This document shows positions 62,094-64,000 of a DNA stretch of 64,000 nt, one piece after another. The stretch is from Bacillus sp. FJAT-45350 (lineage in GTDB: Bacteria; Bacillota; Bacilli; Bacillales; NISU01): assembly GCF_002335805.1 (NCBI RefSeq), contig NZ_NISU01000001.1, forward strand, positions 62,001-126,000, given 5' to 3'. Below the pieces are notes generated by a model. That model did no database searches. It was not told where the DNA came from and was given only the letters and a program-made list of their open reading frames with translations. A program made the translations under genes and the position numbers. Positions within the stretch are counted from its first letter, which is position 1; each line of letters starts with the position of its first letter.

Positions 62094-62558
62094 ATGAAAA
62101 AATGGGCGCTTATTTTTTCGGTATTAGCATTATCTGCTTGTGGTGTGGAAAATGAAGAAATAGAACCAGGGGATGATCAGATAGTGATATTGGAACAATT
62201 AACAACTAGTCTTCATGTTATAGAGGATGAGAGTCATCTTGTTGCTGAGATAGCTATAAAAAATGTAGGACCTGAAAACGTAGAAGTGACATTTCCATCT
62301 GGTCAAATGATTGAGATCATTGTTGAAAATGAGCAAGGAGATATTGTTTATCAGTACAGCGATAATAAGATGTTTACCCAAGCAGTAATGATGAATAGTA
62401 TCCCAACAAATGAAGAGCTTAGCTGGACAGAAAGTATAGAAGTTGAAAATCCAAAAGGGATTTACACCGTAACAGGAGAAGTACTTGTAACAGAGGTAAA
62501 TGGGGAAAATGTACTTGTTGGGGAATTTAGAGATATGCAAGAGATCACGATTGATTAA
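62094..62558 (+). CDS. Lipoprotein with BsuPI-type domain
   Basis: A 154-residue lipoprotein with lipobox LSAC (Cys about residue 16). The rest is a beta-rich domain like BsuPI (intracellular proteinase inhibitor of Bacillus): VTFPSGQMIEIIVENEQGDIVYQYS and MFTQAVMMNSI. Such domains occur in extracellular lipoproteins of unknown function as well as in the inhibitor itself. GGGGAGAGAGGATGAT precedes the ATG. Ends in a strong terminator. Confidence 0.85.
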   Translation: MKKWALIFSVLALSACGVENEEIEPGDDQIVILEQLTTSLHVIEDESHLVAEIAIKNVGPENVEVTFPSGQMIEIIVENEQGDIVYQYSDNKMFTQAVMMNSIPTNEELSWTESIEVENPKGIYTVTGEVLVTEVNGENVLVGEFRDMQEITID

Positions 62559-62567
62559 TTACTATAT

Positions 62568-62607
62568 AATAAGGGCTACCTATGTTACTACTTAGGTAGC
62601 CCTTATT
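62568..62607. terminator. Terminator after the BsuPI lipoprotein gene
   Basis: AATAAGGGCTACCTA (62568-62582) pairs with TAGGTAGCCCTTATT (62593-62607) with a 10-base loop; usable from both sides. Confidence 0.85.
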
Positions 62608-62631
62608 AGTATTGATGTTAAAATCTTAAAT

Positions 62632-62796
62632 CTACTGATTCCATTTTTTTTTCGCTGCTTTGCTAACTGAAGTAATAAAGTGTTGCCATTGTTCACTGCC
62701 TTGCTGAACATCGTTTATTTCTTCGGAGCCAATACTCGTCTTTCTTTTCTTTTTGTACCAAAATTGTTTAAAAGGCTTAGGCATATCTTTTTTCAT
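62632..62796 (-). CDS. Small basic protein, 54 aa
   Basis: Leftward frame from ATG 62796 to TAG 62632, preceded by AGAAAGGTCTG. The product begins with MKKDMPKPFKQFWYKKK, contains tryptophans at both ends (SEQWQHF, KKKWNQ) and is strongly basic. It lies 57 bases after the stop of the SNF2 helicase gene and may be in its operon. Family not recognised; likely a genuine short gene by start signal and context. Confidence 0.65.
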   Translation of the reverse strand: MKKDMPKPFKQFWYKKKRKTSIGSEEINDVQQGSEQWQHFITSVSKAAKKKWNQ

Positions 62797-62852
62797 ATTT
62801 CAGACCTTTCTAGTAGAAGTTTAGCTTTTCGGTGTGACTTCAATTCAATCAT

Positions 62853-64000
62853 CTAGTTTCTAAGTTCTAGTAGTTCTCGTAATTCATCCTGAGATAATTC
62901 GGAAAGCTGTTGCTCATTTGCACCTAACACTTGGTCTGCTAGTTGTTGTTTCTGTTGAAGCATATGGTCAATTCTTTCCTCTAATGTTCCTTTCGTTACC
63001 ATTTTATGTACGGTAACATGTTTCTTTTGTCCAATTCGATAAGCTCTGTCAGTAGCTTGGTTTTCTACAGCAGGGTTCCACCATCTATCATAGTGAATAA
63101 CATGGTTCGCAGCCGTAAGATTTAACCCGGTTCCACCAGCTTTTAATGAAAGTATAAAGATCGGATGGTCATTACTTTCTTTAAATAGATTAATTAGCTC
63201 ATCACGCTTCTTGCGTGGCAGGCTTCCATGGAGAAATGGGATGTCCTTTCCGAGCCATTCACCTAACCCTTGTTTTAATAATGTACCCATTTCTTTATAT
63301 TGCGTGAAGATTAATGTTTTTTGTTCATTATCTATAATTTGCTCTAGTAAGCCCATTAGTAATTCCCATTTTTCTGAGCGAGAGGCAAGTGGTCCGCCAT
63401 CTTTTAAAAATTGAGCAGGGTGGTTACAGATTTGTTTTAGTTTTGTAAGGCTACTTAATATCAATGCACGACGTTCCATGTCAGTTACGTTATCTATTTG
63501 GGTCATTAAGTCATTTACAACTACTTGATAAAGAGTTGCCTGTTCAATCGTTAAGCCAACAAGATGTGTTTGTTCATTTTTATCAGGCAATTGCAGCTCT
63601 AATGTTGGATCAGATTTTTTCCGCCTCAATAAAAATGGAGAAATAAGCTGTTGTAATTGAGTGAGACGTTTTTCATTCTTCTCTTCGCCTTCTAGCTCTT
63701 TAATGAACATTTGTTGGAAGTGTCGATATGAGCCTAAATAGTTATGATTTAAAAAGTCAACCATTGCCCATAGTTCTTTTAGACGATTTTCAATTGGTGT
63801 ACCAGTTAATGCAATTCGATGAGTAGCACTCATTTTCTTTATTGATTTACGTTGCTTTGTTTCTACATTTTTTACTTGCTGTGCTTCATCTAGGATCAGA
63901 CCATCCCATGTAACAGATTTCCATATGTCTTCGTCACGTACTGCAAGGGCATAGGATGTGATGATAACATCGTAAGTTAATTTTTCCTCTAGTTCATTTT
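62853..64000 (-). CDS. SNF2-family helicase (start outside the window)
   Basis: The reading frame is open to the right edge, so only the C-terminal part (382 codons) is seen. Visible motifs are the DEAQ box (LILDEAQQVKN), GTPIENRLKELWAMVDFLN, SLKAGGTGLNLTAANHVIHYDRWWNPAVENQATDRAYRIGQKK split over the ending helicase domain, and QKKHVTVHKMVTKGTLEERI. This is the pattern of bacterial SNF2/RapA-like ATPases such as B. subtilis YwqA. It moves along DNA using ATP, but the partner is not known. A small basic gene follows downstream. Confidence 0.93.
   Translation of the reverse strand, partial: NELEEKLTYDVIITSYALAVRDEDIWKSVTWDGLILDEAQQVKNVETKQRKSIKKMSATHRIALTGTPIENRLKELWAMVDFLNHNYLGSYRHFQQMFIKELEGEEKNEKRLTQLQQLISPFLLRRKKSDPTLELQLPDKNEQTHLVGLTIEQATLYQVVVNDLMTQIDNVTDMERRALILSSLTKLKQICNHPAQFLKDGGPLASRSEKWELLMGLLEQIIDNEQKTLIFTQYKEMGTLLKQGLGEWLGKDIPFLHGSLPRKKRDELINLFKESNDHPIFILSLKAGGTGLNLTAANHVIHYDRWWNPAVENQATDRAYRIGQKKHVTVHKMVTKGTLEERIDHMLQQKQQLADQVLGANEQQLSELSQDELRELLELRN

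Noticed and set aside
1-64000. tRNA, rRNA, prophage or intact insertion sequence
   Set aside because: No cloverleaf-like, rRNA-like, integrase or transposase sequence was recognised anywhere in the window.

Overview
The window looks like a stretch of chromosome from a low-GC, spore-former-type Firmicute (Bacillaceae). The evidence is AT-rich intergenic DNA, strong AGGAGG-type ribosome binding sites with TTG and GTG starts, sigma-A promoters, CtsR and Zur boxes of Bacillus type, and many hairpin-plus-T-run terminators. Several small proteins of a kind typical of Bacillus are also present. The Acr3/ArsA/ArsD arsenic island, two-gene FluC fluoride exporter, TAXI-TRAP transporter and propionate (methylmalonyl-CoA) pathway would suit an alkaliphilic or anaerobic soil/soda-lake bacillus. 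The genus is an inference, not something read from the sequence. I saw no tRNA, rRNA, CRISPR array, phage or intact insertion sequence.

Layout. 1-7 kb: Mg2+ genes (mgtC-like, cut by the window start, then mgtE), a CDF metal exporter, paired crcB genes, a UspA protein, small hypotheticals and a chemoreceptor remnant. 7-10 kb: a divergent pair (FAD oxidoreductase / COG0523 GTPase) with a Zur-type box on each side, followed by a dCMP deaminase-family gene. 10-14.5 kb: HEAT-like protein, clpE with two CtsR boxes around its promoter, and a PilZ protein. 14.4-18.8 kb: arsenic island, arsD-arsA leftward and arsR-acr3-arsC rightward from a shared operator region. 19-22.1 kb: a DDAH/amidinotransferase-family enzyme, a thiolase and a PPK2 polyphosphate kinase. 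22.4-32.5 kb: biotin carboxylase, an embedded TetR regulator, biotin carrier and carboxyltransferase, then mutA-mutB-meaB. Together these would convert propionyl-CoA to succinyl-CoA, except that no epimerase gene is present here.

32.7-39.3 kb: a GGDEF protein whose first PAS domain looks like a LOV domain without the photoactive cysteine, overlapped by a catalytically complete EAL protein. Then come a small basic protein, RluF-type pseudouridine synthase, a truncated nfrA-like gene, a B12-binding radical SAM protein and a membrane protein. 39.7-43.8 kb: an ABC importer of the TrpXYZ type and an FAH-family hydrolase. 43.8-52.5 kb: lipoprotein, KamA-family radical SAM enzyme, then a glutamate-1-semialdehyde-aminotransferase-like gene with an RpiR/SIS regulator, convergent with a TAXI-TRAP transporter. 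52.5-56.8 kb: GerMN lipoprotein, AI-2E family transporter, rhodanese and small proteins. 56.8-61 kb: a possible 30-codon leader ORF with a hairpin, then an ABC exporter and a two-component system. 61.2-64 kb: YitT-family protein, BsuPI-domain lipoprotein, a small basic protein and the 3' part of an SNF2 helicase cut by the window end.

The most interesting leads are the cysteine-less LOV-GGDEF protein with its EAL partner, the Zur-controlled FAD enzyme, the TetR operator and gene inside the carboxylase operon, the leader-ORF/hairpin before the ABC exporter, the aminotransferase-RpiR-TRAP neighbourhood, and several small genomic scars (duplicated terminator, chopped nfrA, chopped chemoreceptor).
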